Assembly (NCBI GenBank): GCA_963281155.1 | Contig: CAUJLY010000004.1 | Coordinates: 3,348,001-3,412,000 of the forward strand | Direction of reading: 5' to 3' | Origin: Rhabditophanes sp. KR3021 | Lineage: Eukaryota > Nematoda > Chromadorea > Rhabditida > Alloionematidae | DNA: 64,000 nt | Part shown: positions 1-12,477 of the stretch, piece by piece | Position numbering within the stretch: position 1 is the stretch's first letter | Layout: each line of letters begins with the position of its first letter | The notes under the pieces: model-generated | What the model saw: the letters and a program-made list of their open reading frames with translations, nothing else | Told to the model about the DNA's origin: nothing | The model's database searches: none | Program-made: the position numbers and the translations under genes

Positions 1-2969
1 CTTGGATGATTTCCAAAGACCCTTGAGCTACAAACCATAGTGCATCGACGGATTCTCCCTGAAATATTTACATTATTTCAATTCTCACAATAAAAATTTG
101 AATAGTTTGTTATATTGTAAATGTTTAAAGCAACTCACCGTATGATATAACAAATTTCCTGGTGCTATATGTATGCTTTCCAAGGATAAGGCAAAACTTC
201 TCAGACATCCATCTGACGCTAATGCAAAGCAGCCGTGTTCTTTGAAGATTTTTCGATTTAGATGAACACAAATGTCACTTTTCATATCTTTTGGGCAATA
301 TCCTAATACTTTGCCAGTGTCAATACCTGAAATAATGATAAATAATGATAAAAATAAAAGCGATTCTTACCTTTGGCACTAGACCAAGAAATGTAGTCCA
401 TTATTCGCTCAGATAACTGAAAACAATTTTAATTAGTTGTGGGATAAAAGTAAATTCCAATTATTATTTTAGTGTCTAAATTAGCATTGTGCGTGTACTT
501 ACTTCTCTTGGTATTTCTTGGAGCTTTATAAACTCCCTAACATTGCTAATTATTTCATGATATCTAGCAGTTGAGGATGTCATTTGTTGAATAATTGTCG
601 TCATATGTCCAAAAATGGCTGCATACTGAAAATTAAATTTCAAATTAGTCAGTAAATGATGTTTGATTTTTAAAGAATGTTATGGAAGGATTAATAGTTT
701 TATTGAGAAGAAAACAAAAACTAACCATAAGACTGCCTGTTAACATCATCACTACCGCAAATAACTTTTCTAGATCGGTTGTCCCTGAGACGTTCCCATA
801 TCCAACTGTACTAACTGACGAGACAGCAAAGTATAGCGCAGACAGGTAACACGTTTGACGATCTGGCCCACCGATGAGTTTAAATTTGTCAGTGATTTGT
901 TTGAAAGTTCCGTTTATTAAAGGCACTGTGTTATTAAATATATACGGCTGCTTTAGATCATTTCCAAGTTTGACTAACCAATTGTCCGGATAATTAATAT
1001 CTTGCATACGAAATTTTAGCTCAATTTCACCGATAGTATACCAAAGACAAGCCATCCAGTGGGCCACTAGAACATATGCACACAACAATAAAAGCAAAGT
1101 TGCCGCTCCATATTCCAGATAATTATCCAACTTGCGAGCTACCCTCCCGAGTCTCAACAATCTAACGACTTTTAGAGTACTAAACAGCGTTCCTTTTCCT
1201 TCATCCTCGTTCTTGAACATATAGAAGATATCGTAAGGCAGGCAAGATAACAGATCAATTAAAAACCATGACGTAAGATAATTTCTTCGAATGAGGGAAG
1301 GTTCAATAACTACCTAAATTAAATAATGAGATTAGTGTAATTCCAATTTATAGTATGAAATGCCATTTCACAAAAATCGGTGGTTAACTTACTTGTCCTG
1401 AATCATTTCATAATTAATAAACAAAATATAAAAAAATAATGAGTTTTTAAGCAACATATAAAACAACGAGAGTATAAGTGGCTGCAAGCCGACTTCTTTG
1501 TGCAGCAAATGATCAGTAAGAAAGAACAAAACAATATCGAAACCCTTTAATGGTTATTATTAACTTGAAACACTGTAGAAAGTTATTCGAGTCAAACCAG
1601 TATTTATATGTTCACCGTATCTTCTATTGGGTATAATTTGTACATGATCATGTTTTATAAATAATTTTGAAAAAACCATGAACTCTCTTTTATCTAACTT
1701 TGCTCAAATAAATAAATAATTTTTATCTAATTTGGCATTAATTTAATAAAAGCTTTAACTTCAATGAACTTACCTGAATCGTCCACATAAGTGGTCGAGA
1801 AGTTCAACAAAATATCAGCGAAAAAAATAACATCCACAATGGAATCCATCATTGCTACATGGTCTATCGTCCTGTTAATCTGATTACGATGATCTCGACT
1901 TTTGAAAGCTATATTGAAAGGCACCATAAAGGCAGTGTAGAAGGTTAAAGATAATATTCCCCAGTCCCACAGGTTCTTAAAGGTTGAATAGTGAAGTACG
2001 ATGTTAGGCGACGTCTATTTTCCAAAATAAATGAGTAAAGATAAATGAAGAACTTACCTTTGGTGTTTCTTGGGAATATTGGGGTAACATCATGTCGGAG
2101 CCTAAGGATAACAACTGCTAATTAAAAAGAATTAGTAAAATGTGTAATTTAAGTGAACTCATTACTTGATTAAAATTGGATGATGCGGATGTAATATTCT
2201 TGTGTGATTTAGATAAATCTTTTGTGTCAATTTGATTAAATTGCTGCTTGCTTTTTGCAATTCTTGCAATCTGCAATATCCTGCTCAATCCCTTACTATT
2301 TTCATCAGTTAATGGCTGCCTTAATGGGGTAATATCCTTGAATTGACACAAATATAATACAACGTGATCTTGGTCATTTTTTATAGGCGCTATATGAACA
2401 AGCAAATATATCATTTGTTCTGAAATTCAATTTTATTTTTAAAGTAATAAATTCAACAAAACATACTATTTTTCTTGCATAATCCTATTTCAGTTTGCTC
2501 TGTTTTTGCATTGGTTAAGGCGTTTTGAATTTTGTGAATCGCAGCGGCATCTGAATGCTCTTCAGAATACATAAATGATAAACTATTCAAAAAAGAAAGT
2601 TAGTTACGGTATTATTCAAATATTTGTCATCTTTTAATAACACTAGTCAAGTTATTAAATGTGCGATTGCAACTTACCTACATGATTTCTGCATGATTTC
2701 TGCTCTCGAGTAACCTACATTTTAATTAATATATTAAAGAGAGGGAAATATTGGATACCTGTCAATTTACTAAAATATTCATTGCAATACACTATAGGGT
2801 ATTCAACGATCTGGGCATTGGCTAATATAAATGTGGTATCCGCGCTGGAAGCTCTCCTAATTACGTGATCTAAGAACGAATTCTGGGGGGCCACGAAAAT
2901 ATTAAACGGTCAATTTGTGTATTAATGACATCCAAAATTACCTAGACCGCGCTTTGATCCTCCAACCAT
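1..2969 (-). CDS. egl-2: EAG-type voltage-gated potassium channel, 5' part (gene runs off left edge)
   Basis: A multi-exon gene for a plasma-membrane K+ channel of the ether-a-go-go family (KCNH1/5, nematode EGL-2). In order on the minus strand: N-terminal cap and PAS exons (2969 to about 2120, including [15 protein letters not shown], then [25 protein letters not shown] linker), S1-S2 (about 2100-1772, [11 protein letters not shown] and [12 protein letters not shown]), S3-S4 and pore (about 1316-724, S4 [12 protein letters not shown], pore STVGYGNV), C-linker (about 627-500), and the start of the cyclic-nucleotide-binding homology domain (about 420-1, [35 protein letters not shown]). Introns are mostly about 50-100 bp, one about 450 bp. 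The filter reads GYG rather than the GFG usual in this family. The first intron would need an unusual CG acceptor to give the family N-terminus. The 3' end lies outside the window. The family call is secure; the exact EGL-2 orthology is inferred. Confidence 0.93.
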
Positions 2970-5900
2970 AGTGATTTATGATTGCCAGCAAAATTATGAC
3001 TTTAAATAATAATAACTATTCTTAAAATATTTAATTTCCGCTAGATAGTAGTACAAATAGAATATTAAATACAATAGTTAAGAAGCTGTATTCGATCTAG
3101 CTCTTCATTAAGTATAGTATTTGTAGAATACACCACCAACAATTTGATAATAGTTGTTGGTTTGCGGTGAAGAATTGAAAGAAGCTGAAATGTTTGAATA
3201 AAAACAAGAACCTTAATAATTTAAATAGGCAAAAATAAATAAGTTTAAATTTGGTAAAGGAACAAACAATTGTCGTTAACTAATTTACCAAACAAGTCTC
3301 AATTTATTATCTTCTCTTATTTTTGTCAATATACTACATACAGATGCAACAAAAAAGAAATAGCGGGTTTAGTTTGAGTCAATAAATAATGGTCATAATT
3401 AAATATTCCTTCTACATACTAAGACAAAACAAAGTTGAAGAGTATACTAAGTGTATGCTAAAAAATGGAGCTGTATTTTTACAAAAGAATCTGCCAATTC
3501 AGCACACACATTCATTTATATTTATTCTAAATATAGATAGGAAAGCGTTTAATATAGAAATGCCATTCAAACTTATTTTGTGGCATTGGGTAATTAATTA
3601 AATTGAATAATTGTAAATATGGTTGTATTAATAGAATTATGATCTAGATAGAGATCATTTTGACAAATAAAATATGGATGTCCTTTTGACAAAATTGTTG
3701 GGAATTACTTCAAATTACAGTTTTGAAAGGGATATTAAAATAAATAAAATACATATTAAGTAAAGAAAGATATGAAAGATATGCAGCAGTAGTGGGACAA
3801 AATTAAGTGATAATAAGATATGGTTAGTGTAAAAATGATTGTCATATAAGAGTGTATTGAATCCACAAAATATCCATCTACACATACACTATTGGAGTAA
3901 TTATCATCAAGGCTAACATAGGCAAAAGATGGGCCTTTCTATAAATTCACTAGAGAATATACAGCTCAAGTTAATCACAAATCGAGCCTTAATTATAGCT
4001 TTCATGTTATTATGCTTTCCGGTGTAGTTGGCAGGTGTAGTTTTACGCTAAACCGTTAAGTTGGTATCTAGCAAGAGTTATTATTGTATCATAAACATTT
4101 ATTATACAAATAATAATAATAGAGCGGAACCAGTTCAATGAAAGCCACTTTCTTTGTGATTATTAAGTACAAAAGTAATGTAGTTCAACATGAGACAACG
4201 TATAATTCAATTTGCTCAAAGGACATTTGAATATGAGCGTATTTACAAAAATTTATATAATCAATCACAAAATCCACGCCCATATAAAATGTATCCAATT
4301 TTTGCTCTATCATACTCTAAAAAGACAAAATATAATTTTGAATTTTAGATTTTGAAGCACGCGTCTGTATATGCCATTAAAAGAATCGGTTGGCAAAAAT
4401 AGGACTAGAATGAAGGTGTTCTGACAGTTTTGATAAATTCTAAAGAAGGTTCTCTGAATAATCATGCTTTGACTAACATCTTTCCGACATTCATCATTGT
4501 TAGGCGGAACCAAAAAAGATATATTAAATGCAAGATTGAAAAGTAGATAAAAGATAGCTTAAAAAGTTGGCAAAACAAATATCAAAAAACAAGCATCTTT
4601 AAAAAGATGTAGTTGTAGTTTTAAAGTTAATTAAATAATTTAATTCACAAACTCACCTTATCCTAATTAACAAGACATTTACAGACTGCATTTAAATTAA
4701 GTTTTGGTTAAATGTAGGTTACAAGCCTGGTTCTGAGTTAATCAAAAAATGGTTAGGTGGCAGCTGTTAGGGTATAAATATTGAATTATATACCACAATT
4801 AATACTCTTCCTTATAAAACAGATCTTAAAATGAGCTTATAAAATAATTTTTGAATGGGAAAAATTTAAAAGTCGAAATGAATTTCGTGTCATCTTCGCC
4901 AAAGTGCAAACATAACCGAGTAAAAAATATGGGATTATTTAATATTAATACTTTTTGACTGGCGCCGATCTGCACTTACTTTTAGTCTAATATTATAATT
5001 CAAGAAAGAAATAGGCTAATATGTCTTTATTATGTGTGTTTTAATGTCACAACTTGACAAATAAAATCTAAAAAGTAAACCACAATCAGCGAGGCTTTTT
5101 ATAGAAAAATAAAAGATGATTTTAGCCTATAAATATAAGTTGGGAAGAGAACATCTATTTATATGAATCCAGATGTATTTATATGTGTTATCAATTGTTA
5201 TCACATCGCCAAAAATGGTATTTTTAGCTTCCAACAAAACATGTTAAAGTAATTCGCCATGTATCCAATTCATTCTAAAACATACAGTTTCTAGTAAATT
5301 ACACATTTTAAATCATTATATCATACACACATATTATTTCCTCATTTGAGACTCTATCTTAAAAAGCACATTTAAGTCGACCTATAATGTGATCTTACTT
5401 ATGCATTGATAATGTTGGCTTTACTAGTTTGTAAAATTAATTCTTAAAGTTAACATGCATTGGGAGTACTTATTTAAATACTTAATAGCTGACCTAAAGT
5501 TGTGATAGCCTTTTATCAAATATTACATTTAGTATTCTGTTTTTTTTCTCAAAAATACCCAGTATTTATTTCTCAATGCCTACCATTTAAACCAAATGTT
5601 TAAGCAGAGTATATAAAAAAAGAAGGAAAGGTGATATGCGTTTAAGTTAAATTGGAGCAAGTGCAATATTATTTAAGAATAAAGTTCAGGCAAACAAACT
5701 TAAAATTTATGAAATTATGTAAGGTAAATTGAGGCGAGTAAAAGTTGTTATCATTTTTGTATGCGAAGCGTCATAAACTTTAACTACTGGTGATTTGAGT
5801 GTTTATATTTTGTGATTATAAATTTATTAAAATGGTTGTAAACTTTTTTTAAATATTAAATGATGTGGCATATGGCTAGAACGTTTGATTAAGTCATTCA

Positions 5901-7724
5901 TTCTCAATTCGTTATAGCCATACAACTAGTCTGGTTGTATCGAGATTAAATTAATCACCTACTTATTTAAAAGCAATTAATTACTTGATAGAGGTAAGTA
6001 AGTATCAAACCATACATTATTAAGGATATAGTGTATGCCATTACACTTTATTAAATGTTATCAGAAACCTTTTGACCGAAATTGGCAATAAAAGTTTGTA
6101 GGAAATATGTGATAGACACGTACGTATTTTTATGTAAATATATTGAACACAGCCAAGAATATTTTTATAAATATTAAAAAAACATTGATATGTGACAATT
6201 GAAGGTTATCAATAAAAAATATTTGCCAAAGTTGTATTATTGATATGTCGTTTCTTTAAATCTTAAAACAAGTTAAACAGGTAGATAACAAGAAGAGTAT
6301 TATTTAAATAACACTGATAGCATTTTAAAGTGTCAAATTGATGAAATCCGAAGGCGAATTTGAAGCAAAATAAATAATGTGACGCAATCCGTGAATAATG
6401 TATTAACATTTTATCATTAACAAACTTAAAGAGTAAAAATAAAAAATCATTTATCAATAGATTATGCATTAGTGGGTCTTTTCAATATATAATTAGAAGA
6501 ATATTAATCTCTATCTATGAATATATCAAGTGGCAATTAAAAAATTGAAGAATAGTGCATTGTCTGTTATACAACTGTAAATAACCATAATAACTCGATA
6601 ATAAATCAAAAAAATTAATTATCAAGGCATTTAAAAAGATATTTTTTAACAAGGGGTCTAAATAGTGTAGCAACAAGTGTTTTTTTAAATCTGGATAACA
6701 ATGAAAGCGGCAGGTGGTTATTTTGGAGTACTAAAAAGTGCCCGTTGCCCTTTATTTATTAAAATAGAATAACAAATTTTTCATTTTATTGTTTAGGTTT
6801 TCTTTCACTTCCTATTACTATAGTTAGCCTGTATATCACATTTCCATGAAATCCAACTATTAACCATTCCATTTAAGCAAAAATTAAAAGTAAATTAAAA
6901 TAATGCTAGCTAGAGCATCACACAATTTGTTTGAGCTAATTAAATCTACTTTCGATCTTAAAAGGTTCCAATATACTTTGGATGGCTTCTTATCAACAAC
7001 CATTTATAGTATCTTCATCGCATTATATATGCACCAAGTTGATTACAAAAATTTTAGTTAATGAAAAAAGTTGAGAATAAATAAAAGCCAATATATTTAG
7101 TGTATTATTTTTTAAGCAGTGCACATATTCGATTAGGGTATGATAATGCACCATTTAGATGTATAGAAAACAACAAAAAAATGAGGATGTCAAGGAACTG
7201 TATTTTTTATCTAAACAAATAAGTACATCATTTATTAATATTTATTAGCAGTTAATATTACTGGAAAATAGCCAATTACAAACGTATCCCTGTCATAAAG
7301 ATATAACATTTATTAGATATTTTTATAATATCATCAAAATACATGTATTATTACTATCTTCAGTATTTCAATTTTGTTGATAAAAATAAGTGAAGTGCTT
7401 TTTCATATAGGAGGAAATTACAACTGAGGACATGTTTGAAACTCACAATATAAAATAACGATAGATGTTCATAAATGTAAGAACATCTCGTTTCCGCCGT
7501 GTAATCGTACCAAACGTACCATACGGCATAAGCTTATTTATGAAAATTACAAATTACTACAACCTCAGCTAATATCTATAAATCAAGAATGATTCAATTA
7601 TAAAGATGTAGATTCGATTAAAATTATCTAATTAAAACTAATACTATGAAGTAGGAGTTATATAATATTGGAAAGTTGAAACTAATATTAGAAAGTTGGA
7701 ATGAATTTATCAAATTGAAGTTAT

Positions 7725-7885
7725 TAATATTATCAAGTTTAATTTAATATTATCAATTCTATTTTAAATTTTGAAATTGTCAATTCTATTTTAATATTAT
7801 CAATTTTATTTTCATATTATCAATTTTATTTTCATATTGCCAATTTTATTTTCATATTAACAATTTTACTTTAGTAGTATCAAGT
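7725..7885. repeat. 20-bp minisatellite
   Basis: Three near-identical 20-bp units fall at 7801-7860, each reading caattttattttcatatt plus two variable bases, with diverged copies on both sides (caattctattttaatatt). AT-rich, non-coding. Confidence 0.8.
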
Positions 7886-8483
7886 TGTAAGTATGTTATG
7901 ATCATAAATATAAATTGTCCAGAAGAATATTATGAAATGGAAATATTAGTTGTTGGTGGAGACTATTAAATATTGCTGAATATTATTAAATATTGTGGAA
8001 AATTATTTTTAATACAATTATTAACTTTCATAGACTATTATTATTAAGTAAAAATTATGAAATTGCTTTAAAGTAAATAAGAGTTAGTTAAAATGAGTTA
8101 AAAGTTCAATAACTGAGACACTTAAAGTTTTTAATTGCCAATTTGAAATACCAAAATTTTTTGTAGCGAAAACAATTTATAAAATACTTTGTTAGCTGAA
8201 GAATAAGAATGAAAATGGGGTCTGAGGGATATTTATTTTTGTTAGCTAATTGAAGGTTTTTTAGATTTATTTAAAAACGGTTTATCGTAGTTTGTGCGGT
8301 CTAAAAGTATTAATAATTATAAAAATGAATAAGTATGAATGAGAATGAATGTAAATAAAAATAAATAAAATTGTTGTGATAAATAACGAACGGCGTAAAA
8401 ATACACATTTTTGAAGAAATAAAGTTTGTAATAGCCAACAGTGAAATGAATATTTGAAAAGTGAGTAACCATCAACAACACCG

Positions 8484-8553
8484 TTGGTCTTTCGGCACAG
8501 ACTGCGTTACGTACTTACGTAGTTTTAACGCGACACGCAGCTTCTTTGACCAA
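8484..8553. other. GC-rich imperfect palindrome, candidate structured RNA or transposon relic
   Basis: Ends are TTGGTC (8484-8489) and GACCAA (8548-8553), a perfect inverted pair. Inside, CTGCGT (8502-8507) pairs with ACGCAG (8535-8540), and the core has GCGTTA...TAACGC around the palindromic TACGTACTTACGTA. It stands out in GC against a surrounding stretch near 25% GC. Not a tRNA. No family identified. Confidence 0.4.
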
Positions 8554-9595
8554 TACTAAAAAATTGCAGGTATAATATTTGACAACGGAGTGGCACCTAA
8601 TTTTATAAACACACTTGCAGATACAATGAGCATTAGTGTGGAAAAATATGAATTAAAAGTGTTTTAAAAATTATATTTGCATGGATATTTGTAGACAACA
8701 TACACCAGCTCAAAAGTACAATAATTTTTTAGAACAAGTCAAAACAAAAATATGTCGTTTGTGGAAATGTAGGCATATGGCTCTTTGACTAAATCATAAT
8801 TTTAAAATAGTAATGACTAAAGGGGGAAAAGACTATTTATATGTGACTTTCAGATAAAATATATGCCTACATACCATTTCCTAGATTTTAAGTAAAGAAC
8901 AATGGCATTGATATATTTATTACATCTAATGGTTCTAATAAGTTTATAAAAAATTTAACGCCAATAAGTGATAAATTGTATTTAAGACAAACTTCCTATA
9001 AAAAAGTATCTCACAAAATATATCTCAATTTATTTGTCAATTACATTCAAAATTATGTCTAAAATTATAGCTAATTGCGACAAATTTTGAGCGGATTGTC
9101 TTGTCATTATTTTAAAATACGCTTTTCCTATCTCAGCCAAAAAACGTAAATAAATTTGATAAACATTATTTAATTCCCTAAAGCAACTCTATTAAAATTT
9201 AATTTAATCCTTTTAAATAAATACTCTGATTTTGATATTTGCTTCTTTCGTTTATACTGTTCATATAATTAATCGTATCATTTTCTACTCTTTCAAAACG
9301 TATAAACACAATGCCTAATTGTTTATATATTCAATATAATGCATAAATACCATTAGTAATTTAAAAATGCTTAAATGAGTGCTTGCTTTTTATTATTTTC
9401 ATTACCATAAACAATTATCTGTTTGAAATATGTGAAATATTTGATACACGTTCTTTGTACAACCAAAGTTCCACTTTCCAATAGATTTGGCTCTTCGTTA
9501 TGAGATATTTGTTGGCTTTCCACATCACAATAAACTTTTGATATTACATTTTATGAAAGTATTTTGCTACTTTAATCGGAAATAAGTAACTATAA

Positions 9596-11000
9596 ATGGC
9601 AAAATCAAAAGTATTGACCCAAATAGCTAAGTCTAATAGCATCAAAAGGCTATTTTGGGATTTATTTGACACGAAGGCAACATATCTATTCAATATTATA
9701 AGTTATTTTTGCATCATTTTTGATGTCGGTATTTGTGGTCTAGTTTTATCAAAAATCAAATGTAAGACATAAATAAATGACTTGTGTAATGATGACTATT
9801 TAAGACACTGAAATTGATTGGTCAACATACATGCAACAGGTTGAAGTCTACCGGAATGAAAATGATTATAATTACACTAAAATCACCGGCGATACAGGAC
9901 CATGTGTATATCCAGCAGGATTTTTAAAGATTTTTTCAATTTTGTATGATTTTACTACCAATGGGAAAGATGTATTTAAGGCTCAATGTATATTTGCAGT
10001 AATTTATATGATCCAACTTTTGCTAACGCACAAAGTATTCAAGCAAACTCAAAAAGTGCCACCAATAGCTCTGCTATTCTTGACGTTTACATCATTTAGA
10101 ATTCATTCAATTTATATGCTTCGCTTATTCAATGATTGCTTCTCGACTTTATTTATCTACATTTTCATTTACCTTTTATTAAAAGGTTATCACGGGCTAG
10201 GATTAGTTTCTTACGCTATTTCACTGTCCATTAAAATGAATGCATTACTGTATGCTCCAGTAATATGCTTGATTTATCTAGACAAATTCAATATGATTGG
10301 AGCTATCCAAAGACTACTGATTGTACCATCGATATTAGTAGCTGTTTCCTACCCATTTCTCTTTACCTATCCACGAGAATATCTTGTACAAGCATTTGAT
10401 TTTTCAAGAGTCTTTCTCTTCAAATGGAGTGTCAATTGGTCTTTTTTGGATGAAGAACTATTTTTAAACAAAAAGTTTCATTTGGTGTTGCTAGGCCTAC
10501 ACGTGTTGCTCTTGGTTTCCTTTATCTGGTTCTATTGTTTTAAAGGGCTATCATTCAAAGAAAAGATTTATTACATACAAAAACGAATTATGAATTCAAA
10601 ATGGGGATTAAAGAAAATTGTATTATTCGAAACAAAGGACGGTATGCATTTGATTTATTATTAATTTTAAATATTTATTTTTATAGAAATAGTCTTTTCA
10701 TTGTTATTTTCAAATTTTATTGGAATTGCTTTTGCACGTTCTCTGCATTACCAATTTTATGTTTGGTATTACCATAGTTTGGTATACTTGGTATTTTCTG
10801 GAATTGCAAATGAAAAGAAAAATTCAAATGTTTTGTCGTATATTTTGAGAGGAATTGTATTAATGGTCATTGAAATTTGTTGGTGTGTTTTCCCACCGAA
10901 ACCAATTCTTTCCTTATTACTTCATGGTTGCCACTTATTAATATTTGGGATAACAATTAAGGAAAGAATAATGACAGGGAACAAAGAAAAGCAAAATTGA
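9596..11000 (+). CDS. alg-3: ALG3 dolichyl-P-Man alpha-1,3-mannosyltransferase
   Basis: ER multi-pass enzyme that adds the first dolichol-phosphate-mannose-derived mannose to Man5GlcNAc2-PP-dolichol in N-glycan precursor assembly. Three exons, 9596-9761, 9805-10641 and 10687-11000, with introns of 43 and 45 bp, give 438 aa, the usual family length. The family signature spans the first junction (YTEIDW, then the GDTGPCVYPAG motif near residue 85), and the last exon has SNFIGIAFARSLHYQFYVWYY. At least eight hydrophobic segments are visible. The ATG at 9596 gives a normal cytosolic N-terminus ahead of the first TM. It lies 136 bp upstream of the NDUFAF5 gene on the same strand; a polyadenylation signal AATAAA is at about 11083. 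Confidence 0.95.
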
Positions 11001-11136
11001 GTAGCTGGAATGATCTTGCCTTGAAAATTAGTGGAATAACGTAGTATTAAGATATGCAATATTTTTTGTTATCATTATTGTTAATAAACTTTTAAATATT
11101 GTAATTTACACCGTATTAATATTGACTATATGATAA

Positions 11137-12181
11137 ATGCGACAATTACCATTGTTCTATAGATCAGCTAAAACTGTTAATCAAAAATGCTTTGCTTCTG
11201 CTAAATTAGCCACAATCCCTGCCCAAATTCAAGTGTTTGATAGAAATGTTAAAAGAATCCAACGGAATTGGAGTGTTAATCAGCCTGAGTATAAATACGT
11301 TCAATATTTAAGAGATGAAATAGGGTTCCGAGTTGCTGATAAAGTTTTTGACTTAACTAAATTCAATGAACGAGTCTTGGATTTAGGCTGTGCAGGTGGT
11401 TTTATTGCCCCTCATATGATAAAAGAAAATGTTGGCACAATAACGCAATGTGACATGTCTGAAGCTATGGTAAAAATTAGTAATGGAGCTCCAGAAGATG
11501 AGGTAAATATTTAGATTGCATCTGTATAAATTAAGTGTTTAGTGTAAAACAGAAAGAATTCACGCAGATGAAGAACTAGTGCCATTCGAGGATAACTCTT
11601 TTGATTTGATATTATCAAGTTTGTCTGGTCATTGGATAAATGATCTACCGGGATGGTTTAAAAAATGTTATGGAGTTTTAAAAGAAGATTCTTGTATGAT
11701 AGGGACTATGTTTTATGGTGACACTTTATTTGAATTACGCTGTTCTTTGCAATTGGCAGAAAGTGAGGTTCTAGGAGGCATTGGAGCTCATATTTCGCCA
11801 TTTGTTCAACCTCACGATGTTAGTAGTCTTATGAATAAAGCAGGATTTGATATGGTCACATTAGATTGCGATGAGATAGAAGTGGGGTATCCAAATATGT
11901 TTGCACTAATGTATGATTTGCAACTGATGGGTGAATCAAATGCATCAATGAGTCGCTCAGCTTCATTAAGAAGGGATACTTTGATAGCAGCTGACGCGAT
12001 TTACAAAACTATGTTTGGAAAAGAGGATAGATATCCAGCTACATTTCAATTCATTAGTTACATTGGATGGAAGCCTGGCCCAAATATGCCTAAACCTGCT
12101 AAACGTGGCTCACAAAATGTTTCATTGAAAGATCTTAGTGATATTGTGAAAGAAGGACCAGAAAAATATATAAAAAAATGA
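11137..12181 (+). CDS. NDUFAF5-like complex I assembly factor (methyltransferase fold)
   Basis: Mitochondrial matrix protein of the S-adenosylmethionine-dependent methyltransferase superfamily; NDUFAF5 hydroxylates an arginine of NDUFS7 during early complex I assembly. Two exons, 11137-11502 and 11543-12181, joined across a 40-bp intron, give 334 aa. The N-terminus is basic and Ser/Ala-rich, as expected for import. SAM motif I is VLDLGCAGGFIAPHM (about residue 84), followed by ITQCDMSEAMV, and motif DLILSSLSGHWINDLPGWF after the intron. The C-terminal half keeps GTMFYGDTLFELR and the GGIGAHISPFVQP segment typical of NDUFAF5. A three-copy tandem repeat directly follows the stop codon. Confidence 0.93.
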
Positions 12182-12277
12182 AGCAATGTTATTTAATAAA
12201 AAGTCGTATCTTTTAAAATGTTATTTAATAATGAGTTATGTCTTAAACAATGTTCTTCAATAAATAGTTAAATCTTA
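12182..12277. repeat. three-copy tandem repeat in the NDUFAF5 3' end
   Basis: Three diverged units of about 30-34 bp of the type aatgttatttaataa...gtctta begin at the base after the stop codon. Two units contain AATAAA, so the repeat may supply polyadenylation signals. Confidence 0.75.
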
Positions 12278-12477
12278 CAAAATTTGATAAAATGTGTCTA
12301 ATATGCCAGATTAATTATCACAAAGACAACCCCTTCCAATGTTTTGAGCATTCAAAACATCATGATTCACTCCGATCTCTCCTCACGTTCTTGAAATATA
12401 TATGTATAAATAACTATTATTCTCTTTCAATTGTATAACATTAAAAAAAATGATTTCTTGGCATAGTAATGAATATA

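Larger units (their letters stand above)
2970..9595. other. 6.6-kb gene-free AT-rich stretch
   Basis: No open frame here has coding character or a recognisable protein, and codon-like structure is absent. It holds the upstream region of the EAG gene (divergent from ALG3), a 20-bp tandem repeat at 7725-7885 and a GC-rich imperfect palindrome at 8484-8553. Around 4902-4977 a short less AT-rich patch has inverted AAGTGCA/TGCACTT ends. I found no tRNA-like T-loop or cloverleaf that I could defend. Confidence 0.6.

Noticed and set aside
3389..3601. 70-codon plus-strand open frame in the gene desert
   Set aside because: Low-complexity AT-rich codon use, no signal peptide, no homologous motif, no splice context; expected by chance in 25% GC DNA.
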